Origin: Bacillota bacterium
Lineage (GTDB): Bacteria; Bacillota; Clostridia; Oscillospirales; Ruminococcaceae
Assembly: GCA_023395435.1 (NCBI GenBank)
Contig: JAEWZG010000017.1
Location: 1 to 12,156, forward strand
DNA length: 12,156 nucleotides
Direction of reading: 5' to 3'
The notes under the pieces are model-generated. The model worked only from the letters and a program-made list of their open reading frames with translations, was not told the origin of the DNA and did not search any database. Below are positions 1 to 5,631 of this stretch, piece after piece. A program made the position numbers and the translations under genes. Numbering within the stretch: the stretch's first letter is position 1; the number at the start of each line of letters is the position of its first letter.

Positions 1-69
1 AGCAGCAGTTATTCCTTTTCCAAGTCCTGAAACTACTCCACCTGTGACAAATACATACTTGGTTGACAT
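1..69 (-). CDS. pyrG: CTP synthase, N-terminal fragment (cut by window edge)
   Basis: The reverse strand from the ATG at 69 reads 23 codons into the window edge and gives MSTKYVFVTGGVVSGLGKGI followed by TAA (residues Thr-Ala-Ala). This is the very conserved start of CTP synthase, with the glycine-rich VTGGVVSGLGKG loop of the synthetase domain that binds ATP and UTP. The enzyme makes CTP from UTP, ATP and glutamine in the cytoplasm, the last step of pyrimidine nucleotide synthesis. An AAAGGA ribosome binding site lies about 9 bases upstream of the ATG. Only the N-terminus is visible, so nothing can be said about the glutaminase domain. The identification is firm because this N-terminal motif is diagnostic. 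Confidence 0.93.
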   Translation of the reverse strand, partial: MSTKYVFVTGGVVSGLGKGITAA

Positions 70-149
70 AAATACATTCCTTTCAACGACACCCATATAG
101 TACCGCGATTATTCTTTTAACAAAAATTCTCGTTAACAAACTATTTCTT

Positions 150-178
150 ATTGTACTATTTTTCGTCAAAAAAAGCAA
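150..178 (-). promoter_or_regulatory. Putative promoter for pyrG
   Basis: On the minus strand, TTGCTT (173-178) and TACAAT (150-155) are separated by 17 bases. The -10 matches consensus at 5 of 6 positions and the -35 at only 3 of 6. A start near 143 would give a leader of about 75 bases before the pyrG ATG. I see no leader terminator and no GGGC initiation tract of the kind used for CTP-dependent control of pyrG in Bacillus, so that mechanism is not supported here. Confidence 0.45.
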
Positions 179-202
179 CAGGCAAAAACAAATAATTATT
201 TT

Positions 203-1321
203 CTATATATATTTTATTTGGCATGCCTTTGAAACAAGCAGATATACATTTGAAAAACGGTTTATCAAGTAATCTGATGTTTCTGACTGCAGGTGTTCAG
301 GATAGCTGTCATTGTTTGCAAGAGGTATTCTTAACATTACTGTTGTTCCTTCATCTTCCTTTGAAGATATAAGAATTTTACCGCCAAAAGCTTTGCAAAA
401 TTTTGATATAACATCATAACCTCCAGCATAACCCTTACCAGTTTTAATGCTCTGGTCAACAATAATATCGTTGTTTTCAATGATTTTAAGCATTTGTTCA
501 ATAACATCCTTTGGAATACCAATTCCGTTATCAGAAATACTGATAGAAGCATATTCATCTGATTTTTTTAATGAAACTTTTATTTCTTTTAATTCAGAAA
601 TATTATATTGAATTGAATTGATGATAATATTCATTATCGCAACTAAGAATCGATCGCTATCTATATTAATAAATACATTGTCTTCACATTTGCATGTTAT
701 ATTTATATTAGGATCTCGGATTATATTAATTACATAATCAGTTATTTTTGTAAGATACTGACCTAAATCAAGTTTTTTAATATTGAAAATATTTAAAAAA
801 TATTTTGACATTTCCGATGGATTTACTGTTTCTGCAAGAATTTTATAGCAATAATTCATCTGAATATTGAGATAGCCTAGCTCATCATACATTTCTTTTG
901 ATTCAAGTGAACTTTGAAGCATTGAAGAAATGCTGACAATTCCTGAAATATTATTCCTCAGCATTGAGAAGAACAACATCTGTGAATTAAGATATCTTTC
1001 ATTACAAAACAATCTCTTACTGTCATAAACAGATAAGAATTTTATAACATATCCTTCAGTTTTATTGTTTTCCTTCACGTTAAAAATACCAACATTATGA
1101 ATTTCTTTATTGATTTTAACTGAAAGCGTTAATGAACTTTCTTCATTGTCAAAAATAAAAATTTCTGATAAATCAGTATTACCCAGTTTTTCAAGCAAGC
1201 TACTATCATTTGACCATATAACCTTGAGGTTTTCATCGGTAATTAGTACAGGTAATAATGTATCAGAATATAAATTTGATATTAAATTTAGTTTGCTATT
1301 ATCCATCAAGTACAGTTGCAC
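203..1321 (-). CDS. Histidine-kinase-like sensor protein lacking the phosphoacceptor histidine
   Basis: A 372-aa soluble protein with no obvious signal peptide or membrane segment. Residues 10-100 look like a PAS-type sensor fold (LITDENLKVIWSND). Residues 106-165 occupy the place of the dimerisation helices. Residues 215-335 form a GHKL ATPase domain: N box at 231-239 with Asn235, G1 box DNGIGIP at 264-270, glycine-rich lid GKGYAGGY at 295-302, and a final EGTTVMLRIP strand. Where HisKA has SHELR, this protein has RNNIS (122-126). Its only histidines, at about 75 and 343, lie outside the dimerisation region. It may therefore be a pseudokinase, an ATP-dependent regulator, or a very divergent kinase. 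The GTG start at 1321 is chosen because AGGA (1327-1330) sits 5 bases upstream; the later ATG at 1306 would be 20 bases from it. No response regulator is adjacent. Confidence 0.8.
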   Translation of the reverse strand: MQLYLMDNSKLNLISNLYSDTLLPVLITDENLKVIWSNDSSLLEKLGNTDLSEIFIFDNEESSLTLSVKINKEIHNVGIFNVKENNKTEGYVIKFLSVYDSKRLFCNERYLNSQMLFFSMLRNNISGIVSISSMLQSSLESKEMYDELGYLNIQMNYCYKILAETVNPSEMSKYFLNIFNIKKLDLGQYLTKITDYVINIIRDPNINITCKCEDNVFINIDSDRFLVAIMNIIINSIQYNISELKEIKVSLKKSDEYASISISDNGIGIPKDVIEQMLKIIENNDIIVDQSIKTGKGYAGGYDVISKFCKAFGGKILISSKEDEGTTVMLRIPLANNDSYPEHLQSETSDYLINRFSNVYLLVSKACQIKYI

Positions 1322-1358
1322 TCTCTTCCTTTTTTATATTGGTATAACCTTTTAGTAA

Positions 1359-1387
1359 ATTATAATACAAAGATAATATAAAGTCTA
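1359..1387 (-). promoter_or_regulatory. Putative promoter for the kinase-like gene
   Basis: On the minus strand, TAGACT (1382-1387) and a perfect TATAAT (1359-1364) are separated by 17 bases. The -35 matches consensus at 4 of 6 positions. Transcription would start near 1352, about 30 bases before the GTG start. Confidence 0.5.
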
Positions 1388-1433
1388 TAATATTTTGCAT
1401 AACCGACTGTTTTTTGTTAAAAAGTTAAATAAA

Positions 1434-1449
1434 ACAAATAATTATTTGT
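1434..1449. repeat. 16-bp perfect palindrome, also part of a 17-bp direct repeat with 185-201
   Basis: The sequence ACAAATAATTATTTGT is its own reverse complement. It sits between the divergent kinase-like and gap genes. The 17 bases at 1431-1447 (AAAACAAATAATTATTT) recur exactly at 185-201, just past the stop codon of the kinase-like gene, so copies bracket that gene. An operator or protein-binding role is possible. The sequence is nearly pure A/T, so chance cannot be excluded. Confidence 0.4.
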
Positions 1450-1554
1450 GGAAGTAATATATAATAAAAATGTACATATAATATACATCTGTATTGTACT
1501 TTTTTGTAAGCATAATAAAATTGTCAAAAATAAGTTAATTTTTTATCAAAGTGC

Positions 1555-1583
1555 TTGCAAAAAAGTCCAAATTGAGTTAAAAT
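1555..1583 (+). promoter_or_regulatory. Putative promoter for gap
   Basis: TTGCAA (1555-1560) and TAAAAT (1578-1583) are separated by 17 bases; they match consensus at 4 and 5 of 6 positions. Transcription would start near 1590 with a leader of about 27 bases. A second candidate, TTGTCA (1521-1526) and TATCAA (1544-1549), also spaced by 17, lies just upstream and might add to expression. A strong AGGAGG ribosome binding site follows at 1601-1606. Confidence 0.55.
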
Positions 1584-1616
1584 AAATGTAGAATTTTTTT
1601 AGGAGGATTATTAATT

Positions 1617-2648
1617 ATGGCAGTTAAAGTTGCAATTAATGGTTTTGGACGTATTGGACGTCTTGCATTCAGACAGATGTTTGGTGCAGAAGGTTACGAA
1701 ATAGTTGCTATCAACGATCTTACAGACCCAAAAATGCTTGCTCATCTTCTTAAGTATGATACAGCACAGGGTGGTTACTGTGGAAGAATGGGTGAAGGTC
1801 TTCACACTGTAGAAGCTGGCGAAGATTCAATCACTGTTGACGGCAAGAAGATTACTATCTATGCTATGAAAGATGCTAAGGATCTTCCTTGGGGAAAAAT
1901 CGGCGTAGACGTTGTTCTTGAGTGCACAGGTTTCTACTGCTCAAAAGCTAAATCACAAGCTCACATTGATGCTGGTGCAAAGAAAGTTGTTATTTCAGCT
2001 CCTGCTGGCAATGACCTTCCAACAGTAGTATTCAGTGTTAATGAAAAAGAACTCACAAAAGATGATACAATCATCTCAGCTGCTTCATGCACAACAAACT
2101 GCTTAGCTCCAATGGCTAAGACACTTAATGATTTTGCTCCAATCCAGAGCGGTATCATGGCAACAATCCACGCTTACACAGGCGATCAGATGATTCTTGA
2201 TGGTCCACACCGTAATGGTGACTTGAGAAGAGCTCGTGCTGGTGCTGCTAACATCGTTCCTAACTCAACAGGTGCTGCTAAGGCTATCGGTCTTGTAATT
2301 CCTGAATTGAATGGCAAGCTCATTGGTTCTGCACAGAGAGTTCCAGTTCCAACTGGTTCAACAACAATCCTTACAGCTGTTGTAAAGGGTAAAAACGTAA
2401 CAAAAGAATCTATCAATGCTGCTATGAAGGCTGCTGCTTCTGCATCATTCGGTTACAACGAAGATCCAATCGTTTCTTCTGACGTTATCGGAATGAAATA
2501 CGGTTCACTCTTTGATGCAACACAGACAATGGTTGCTGAAATTGCTGAAGATCTTTACCAAGTACAAGTTGTTTCATGGTATGATAATGAGAATTCTTAC
2601 ACATCACAGATGGTTAGAACAATCAAATACTTTGCTGAACTTGCATAA
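1617..2648 (+). CDS. gap: Glyceraldehyde-3-phosphate dehydrogenase (type I)
   Basis: This 343-aa enzyme oxidises glyceraldehyde 3-phosphate to 1,3-bisphosphoglycerate with reduction of NAD+ in cytoplasmic glycolysis. The Rossmann motif INGFGRIGR is at residues 7-15. Asn33-Asp34 at the end of the second strand fits an NAD-preferring enzyme. Catalytic Cys158 lies in ASCTTNC and its partner His185 in TIHAYT. The S-loop region (about 200-225) and the WYDNENSY motif (321-328) are intact, and the length is normal for the family. The start is fixed by AGGAGG 10 bases upstream. Codon use is strongly biased towards GCT, CTT and GTT and the gene is visibly less AT-rich than its neighbours, as expected for a very highly expressed gene. 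It is monocistronic: own promoter, a strong terminator, and no pgk or tpi beside it. Confidence 0.97.
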   Translation: MAVKVAINGFGRIGRLAFRQMFGAEGYEIVAINDLTDPKMLAHLLKYDTAQGGYCGRMGEGLHTVEAGEDSITVDGKKITIYAMKDAKDLPWGKIGVDVVLECTGFYCSKAKSQAHIDAGAKKVVISAPAGNDLPTVVFSVNEKELTKDDTIISAASCTTNCLAPMAKTLNDFAPIQSGIMATIHAYTGDQMILDGPHRNGDLRRARAGAANIVPNSTGAAKAIGLVIPELNGKLIGSAQRVPVPTGSTTILTAVVKGKNVTKESINAAMKAAASASFGYNEDPIVSSDVIGMKYGSLFDATQTMVAEIAEDLYQVQVVSWYDNENSYTSQMVRTIKYFAELA

Positions 2649-2664
2649 TTAAAGATATAAAATC

Positions 2665-2700
2665 AATCCCCTGAGGATAATTCCTCAGGGGATTTTTATT
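2665..2700 (+). terminator. Rho-independent terminator of gap
   Basis: A perfect 13-bp stem has arms at 2665-2677 and 2682-2694 (core CCCCTGAGGA / TCCTCAGGGG) and a TAAT loop. The run TTTTTATTTT follows. It begins about 17 bases after the gap stop codon. Confidence 0.95.
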
Positions 2701-2741
2701 TTCATTCTTTCCCGCTTAACATCTTTCTAATGTATTTGCTG

Positions 2742-2770
2742 TTGACTGCCATAACAGCATATGTTAATAT
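2742..2770 (+). promoter_or_regulatory. Putative promoter for the GNAT acetyltransferase gene
   Basis: TTGACT (2742-2747) and TAATAT (2765-2770) are separated by 17 bases; they match consensus at 5 and 4 of 6 positions. Transcription would start near 2777, about 36 bases before the ATG. The -10 is covered by the inverted repeat at 2759-2786. Confidence 0.6.
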
Positions 2771-2786
2771 TAGATGATTAACATAT
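2759..2786. promoter_or_regulatory. Candidate operator: 10-bp perfect inverted repeat over the GNAT promoter
   Basis: Arms ATATGTTAAT (2759-2768) and ATTAACATAT (2777-2786) are exact reverse complements separated by 8 bases. The dyad covers the -10 element and the predicted start site. A symmetric site of 28 bases at this position is what a dimeric repressor would use to block RNA polymerase. Because about half of it lies upstream of the start, it is not a good candidate for an RNA structure. The regulator is unknown. Confidence 0.5.
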
Positions 2787-2812
2787 AAGAATATTTTGTG
2801 AGGATTGATCAC

Positions 2813-3328
2813 ATGATTATCAGACAGGAAACACCAAAAGATTATAAAGAAGTATACCATATTGTTAAGAATGCCTTTGCCACCACAGATTATTCAGATG
2901 GCTCTGAAGCTGATTACTTGAATGATATCAGAGAAAGAGATAGCTTTATTCCTGAATTATCATTAGTAGCAGAAGACAATAACAAAATTATTGGACAAAT
3001 TGTATTGTATAATATGCAGATAAATTGTGGTAAAAAAGTTGAAACACAGCTTTTGCTTTCGCCAATTTCAGTGCACCCAGATTATTTTAAGCAAGGTGTC
3101 GGTTCAGCATTGATTAATCGAGCCTGCAACTTAGCGGTTAATATGGGATATAAAGCCGTTTTTTTATGTGGCAATCCTGAATATTATTCCAAATTTGGGT
3201 TTATTCCTACATACAAATATGATGTATATCACATAAATGACAAAGAAAAGAACGCTGAATGGTGCATGGTGAAAGAACTGTCTGAAGGATATCTTAAAAC
3301 TATATCAGGAAGTATTGATATTGAATAA
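2813..3328 (+). CDS. GNAT family N-acetyltransferase (YhbS-like)
   Basis: A 171-aa cytoplasmic protein with a single GNAT fold, which transfers an acetyl group from acetyl-CoA to an amine. The N-terminal strand IIRQETPKDY (2-11) is typical. The acetyl-CoA binding motif A is at about 82-104: LLSPISVHPDYFKQGVGSAL, with Q94-G-V-G-S for the pyrophosphate. The C-terminal YYSKFGF motif is at 124-130. The arrangement most resembles the YhbS group (COG3153). The substrate cannot be read from the sequence. The ATG at 2813 is chosen because GTGAGGA sits about 8 bases upstream; a GTG at 2798 would place the SD inside the reading frame. The gene has its own promoter with a dyad and its own terminator, so it is a single-gene unit that may be inducible. 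Confidence 0.85.
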   Translation: MIIRQETPKDYKEVYHIVKNAFATTDYSDGSEADYLNDIRERDSFIPELSLVAEDNNKIIGQIVLYNMQINCGKKVETQLLLSPISVHPDYFKQGVGSALINRACNLAVNMGYKAVFLCGNPEYYSKFGFIPTYKYDVYHINDKEKNAEWCMVKELSEGYLKTISGSIDIE

Positions 3329-3341
3329 TTCAATATTTATA

Positions 3342-3387
3342 ATAAAAAAGCTTGAGATTATTTACTTCTTCTCAAGCTGATTTTTTT
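3342..3387. terminator. Bidirectional terminator between the GNAT gene and birA
   Basis: A 9-bp stem AGCTTGAGA (3349-3357) / TCTCAAGCT (3370-3378) encloses a 12-base loop. On the plus strand it is followed by GATTTTTTT. On the minus strand it is followed by a T-rich run from the A tract at 3343-3348. It lies between two convergent stop codons (3328 and 3401) and can end both transcripts. Confidence 0.85.
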
Positions 3388-3400
3388 ATCACTTTAGTAT

Positions 3401-4378
3401 TTATTTTGCTCTGACACTTACTTCCCCTGAATTAAGTGCTTGAGTTTTTCCGTCCTCAAATCTCACAATAAGTCTTGCCTTATCATCAATTTCTATTGCT
3501 CTTGCATTTGTTCTTGTTTCATTGTTTATTACTACTATGCTCTTTCCAATCAGGAAGGAGCGTTTTCGGTATTCATCAAGATATGACTTATCGGTAATAT
3601 TATCACAGCACTCTGCTATGTTGTTAAGTATTTCGCCGATAAGAATACTTCTCACCGGGCGGGGGCTCTTATTCGGGAATATAGACGTTACCGTTTTCCG
3701 AATCGAAGCGGGGAAGCTGTCCTGAACTGTTGAAACATTTATTCCAATACCTACTACCGCATATTCAAGCCCACCACTTTCAAAATCAAGTGAGGCTTCC
3801 GTGAGAATTCCGCACAGCTTTTTGCCATTGAAATATATATCATTCACCCACTTAATCTGTGTGTCAATATATGCAATCTTTTCAATAGCCTTTGCAACTG
3901 CCACAGCAACACTTGTTGTTATTAATAGCGAATCCTCAACCGACATTTTTGGTCGCAGGATAATACTCATATAAATTCCTGTTGATGATGGTGAGTAAAA
4001 TTCTCGCCCCATTCTACCACGTCCCTGAGTCTGCTCCTCGGAAATAATTACAGTACCCTCAGGAGCACCTTCCTGCGCGAGCTTTTTTGCGTAGTTACTT
4101 GTAGAATCAATTATCTTAAAAACCTGAACATCCATATTCTTTGTCTTTTTATTAAGATATGGCTTTATACTTTCAGCTGAAATTATATCATTTTTTTCGC
4201 TAAGGCAATAACCCTTGTTTGTTACAGCTGTAATGCTATAGCCCTCATCCTGTAAGCTTTTAATTGCCTTCCATACTGCACTTCTTGTTACTCCGAGCTT
4301 ATCTGCTATCTTTCCACCTGAAACACTAGTGCCTTTATTGCTTTCAAGATATTCAAGGACTTTATTTTTAGTATCCAT
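3401..4378 (-). CDS. birA: Bifunctional biotin-protein ligase / biotin repressor BirA
   Basis: A 325-aa enzyme that makes biotinyl-AMP and attaches biotin to carrier domains such as those of acyl-CoA carboxylases. The N-terminal 60 residues form a winged helix-turn-helix (GKIADKLGVTRSAVWKAI, about 22-39), so this is the regulatory class able to bind DNA. The catalytic domain carries GRGRMGR (119-125), KWVND (176-180) and the KLCGIL motif with the substrate-binding lysine at 187. A small C-terminal SH3-like domain follows (about 275-325). The ATG at 4378 is chosen because GGGAAG lies 7 bases upstream and because the apparent promoter would start transcription near 4404, inside the longer reading frame that begins at 4420. 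No biotin synthesis or transport gene is visible here. The distance from ytaF and the separate promoter suggest independent expression. Confidence 0.93.
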   Translation of the reverse strand: MDTKNKVLEYLESNKGTSVSGGKIADKLGVTRSAVWKAIKSLQDEGYSITAVTNKGYCLSEKNDIISAESIKPYLNKKTKNMDVQVFKIIDSTSNYAKKLAQEGAPEGTVIISEEQTQGRGRMGREFYSPSSTGIYMSIILRPKMSVEDSLLITTSVAVAVAKAIEKIAYIDTQIKWVNDIYFNGKKLCGILTEASLDFESGGLEYAVVGIGINVSTVQDSFPASIRKTVTSIFPNKSPRPVRSILIGEILNNIAECCDNITDKSYLDEYRKRSFLIGKSIVVINNETRTNARAIEIDDKARLIVRFEDGKTQALNSGEVSVRAK

Positions 4379-4410
4379 TTTATGACTTCCCTTTTTCTTA
4401 TAATGAGTTA

Positions 4411-4439
4411 AATATATCACATCAATATTGCATTGTCAA
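4411..4439 (-). promoter_or_regulatory. Promoter for birA
   Basis: On the minus strand, a perfect TTGACA (4434-4439) and TATATT (4411-4416) are separated by exactly 17 bases. It lies in the 85-base gap between ytaF and birA. A small dyad, AACATT-CATCC-AATGTT (4438-4454), overlaps the upstream edge of the -35. I could not find the long spaced dyad of classical BirA operators. Confidence 0.75.
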
Positions 4440-4463
4440 CATTGGATGAATGTTTGTTTGACA

Positions 4464-5090
4464 TTAGTTCCACAGTAGTTTTAATACAGCAAGTACTATC
4501 AATATTGCTCCACTTATCCATGACAGATTAATGCTGGTTTTACGTGATATTCGCTGTCCTATCATGCACCCCACTGTTATTGCAAGCAAGCCAATCACAA
4601 AACTTAAAGCTATCGGTATCCAAACGCTCTGTATAGAAAGTCCTGCAGAAAAGCCTGTCGCAAGTGAATCTATTGACAAAGCTATAGCTAGGGCAAACGC
4701 TTCGCTTGATGAAAGATGTTTTGAATTATCAGCATCAGCTTTTGTATCATCGAGAATAATATCTATCACAAAGGAAACATCAAAGAGCGAAAAACTAACA
4801 TTCTTCCTGCCCTTATGTTTTTTCAGATATGATTTTATTGTGTTCTGAAAAATGTTAATCACTCCAAGAGTGATCAGTAAAGTTACGCTTACTATTATGC
4901 ATACCTGTGGATTAATAAACTCCGAGAGTATCCTTGCGAAAAAAAGCGAACATGCAAGAAAGACTGTTCCTGTAACGCTTATTATAAGTGCTGAAGCGAA
5001 AGGAATTTTTATTTTACCAATTCCATATGAAATTGATGTTGCAAAAGCATCAATGCACACCGCAATGACAAGCAAAAAAGCTGGAAGCAT
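4464..5090 (-). CDS. ytaF: Sporulation membrane protein YtaF-like (MntP-related fold)
   Basis: A 208-aa integral membrane protein with about six hydrophobic segments in two repeats around a charged central loop (about 86-130, containing KKHKGRK). The two halves carry matching acidic motifs inside the membrane, DAFATS at 14-19 and DSLATG at 141-146. This internal duplication is the signature of the family that includes the manganese exporter MntP and the sporulation protein YtaF. The longer central loop and the sequence favour YtaF, whose biochemical role is not established. The ATG at 5090 is chosen; a GTG at 5099 would overlap the ribosome binding site AAGGGGTGA. That binding site is buried in the 3' arm of a hairpin, so translation or read-through may be controlled. 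It follows ybaK by 54 bases. Confidence 0.82.
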   Translation of the reverse strand: MLPAFLLVIAVCIDAFATSISYGIGKIKIPFASALIISVTGTVFLACSLFFARILSEFINPQVCIIVSVTLLITLGVINIFQNTIKSYLKKHKGRKNVSFSLFDVSFVIDIILDDTKADADNSKHLSSSEAFALAIALSIDSLATGFSAGLSIQSVWIPIALSFVIGLLAITVGCMIGQRISRKTSINLSWISGAILIVLAVLKLLWN

Positions 5091-5097
5091 AAAAATC

Positions 5098-5128
5098 ACC
5101 CCTTCAGACAGTATATGTCAGAAGGGGT
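5098..5128 (-). promoter_or_regulatory. Hairpin that contains the ytaF ribosome binding site
   Basis: In the minus-strand RNA, ACCCCUUC-U-GACA pairs with UGUC-U-GAAGGGGU around a 5-base loop (UAUAC). That is 12 pairs with one U-U mismatch. The 3' arm holds GAAGGGGU, the body of the ytaF SD. GAUUUUU follows at once, and then the ytaF ATG. It can be read as a leaky intrinsic terminator after ybaK, as an SD-sequestering element, or as both. Confidence 0.7.
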
Positions 5129-5144
5129 TGTTTTGTTTCTTTCC

Positions 5145-5615
5145 CTATGCTGTTATTGTTTCAAAGTCTGCACCTATGAGTGTTGCAAGCTCCTTTGGTG
5201 ACATTTCAATCTGTGCACCAATTTTGCCACCGCTAAAGATAATTTTATCAAAATCAAGTGCTGTGGAGTTAATCACAGTTTTAAAAAGCTTTTTCATTCC
5301 TACAGGGCTGCATCCGCCACGGATATATCCTGTTACTTTGTTTATATCCTTGACTTGAATCATTTCAACGCTTTTTTCTGATACTGATTTTGCGGCTTTC
5401 TTAAGATCAAGCTCTTCAACAACAGGAATTACAAACACAAAATAAGTCGACTTGCCTTTTGTAACAAGCGTCTTGAAAACACGGTTCACATCCTGACCGA
5501 GCTTATGGGCAACGGATATCCCGTCGATTGAATCGCCAGACTCATAAAAATGAACTTCATATTCAAGTTTTGATGAATCAAGTATTCTCATTGCATTGGT
5601 TTTAGTGTTCTGCAT
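5145..5615 (-). CDS. ybaK: Cys-tRNA(Pro)/Cys-tRNA(Cys) deacylase YbaK/EbsC family
   Basis: A 156-aa single-domain cytoplasmic protein of the YbaK/ProX editing family, which hydrolyses cysteine wrongly attached to tRNA-Pro. Diagnostic features are the substrate-site lysine in VFKTLV (Lys48), the GGCSPVGMKKL stretch (100-110) and the GAQIEMSP motif near the C-terminus (133-140). Length and order fit the freestanding family. The ATG at 5615 has AAGGG about 6 bases upstream. Only 16 bases separate it from the preceding activase-partner gene, so the two are probably cotranscribed. The substrate among the editing homologues (YbaK, ProXp-ala and others) is inferred from overall resemblance. Confidence 0.88.
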   Translation of the reverse strand: MQNTKTNAMRILDSSKLEYEVHFYESGDSIDGISVAHKLGQDVNRVFKTLVTKGKSTYFVFVIPVVEELDLKKAAKSVSEKSVEMIQVKDINKVTGYIRGGCSPVGMKKLFKTVINSTALDFDKIIFSGGKIGAQIEMSPKELATLIGADFETITA

Positions 5616-5631
5616 AATTTACCCTTATTGA

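Noticed and set aside
70..143. CTP-sensing attenuator in the pyrG leader
   Set aside because: Gram-positive pyrG leaders can use a GGGC start and a terminator hairpin. Neither is visible here; the leader is AT-rich without a stable stem followed by a T run.
4379..4420. Longer BirA N-terminus starting at 4420
   Set aside because: The added 14 residues (MIYLTHYKKKGSHK) precede the normal family start, and the predicted promoter places the transcript start downstream of that ATG. The GGGAAG site favours 4378.
4379..4463. Classical BirA operator (two half sites about 15 bases apart) upstream of birA
   Set aside because: One partial half site, TGTTGAC, can be seen, but no matching partner at the expected distance.
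4852..5358. 168-codon open frame on the plus strand across ytaF and ybaK
   Set aside because: It is antisense to two clearly recognisable genes, has no SD or promoter, and its translation resembles no protein. It is a frame shadow.
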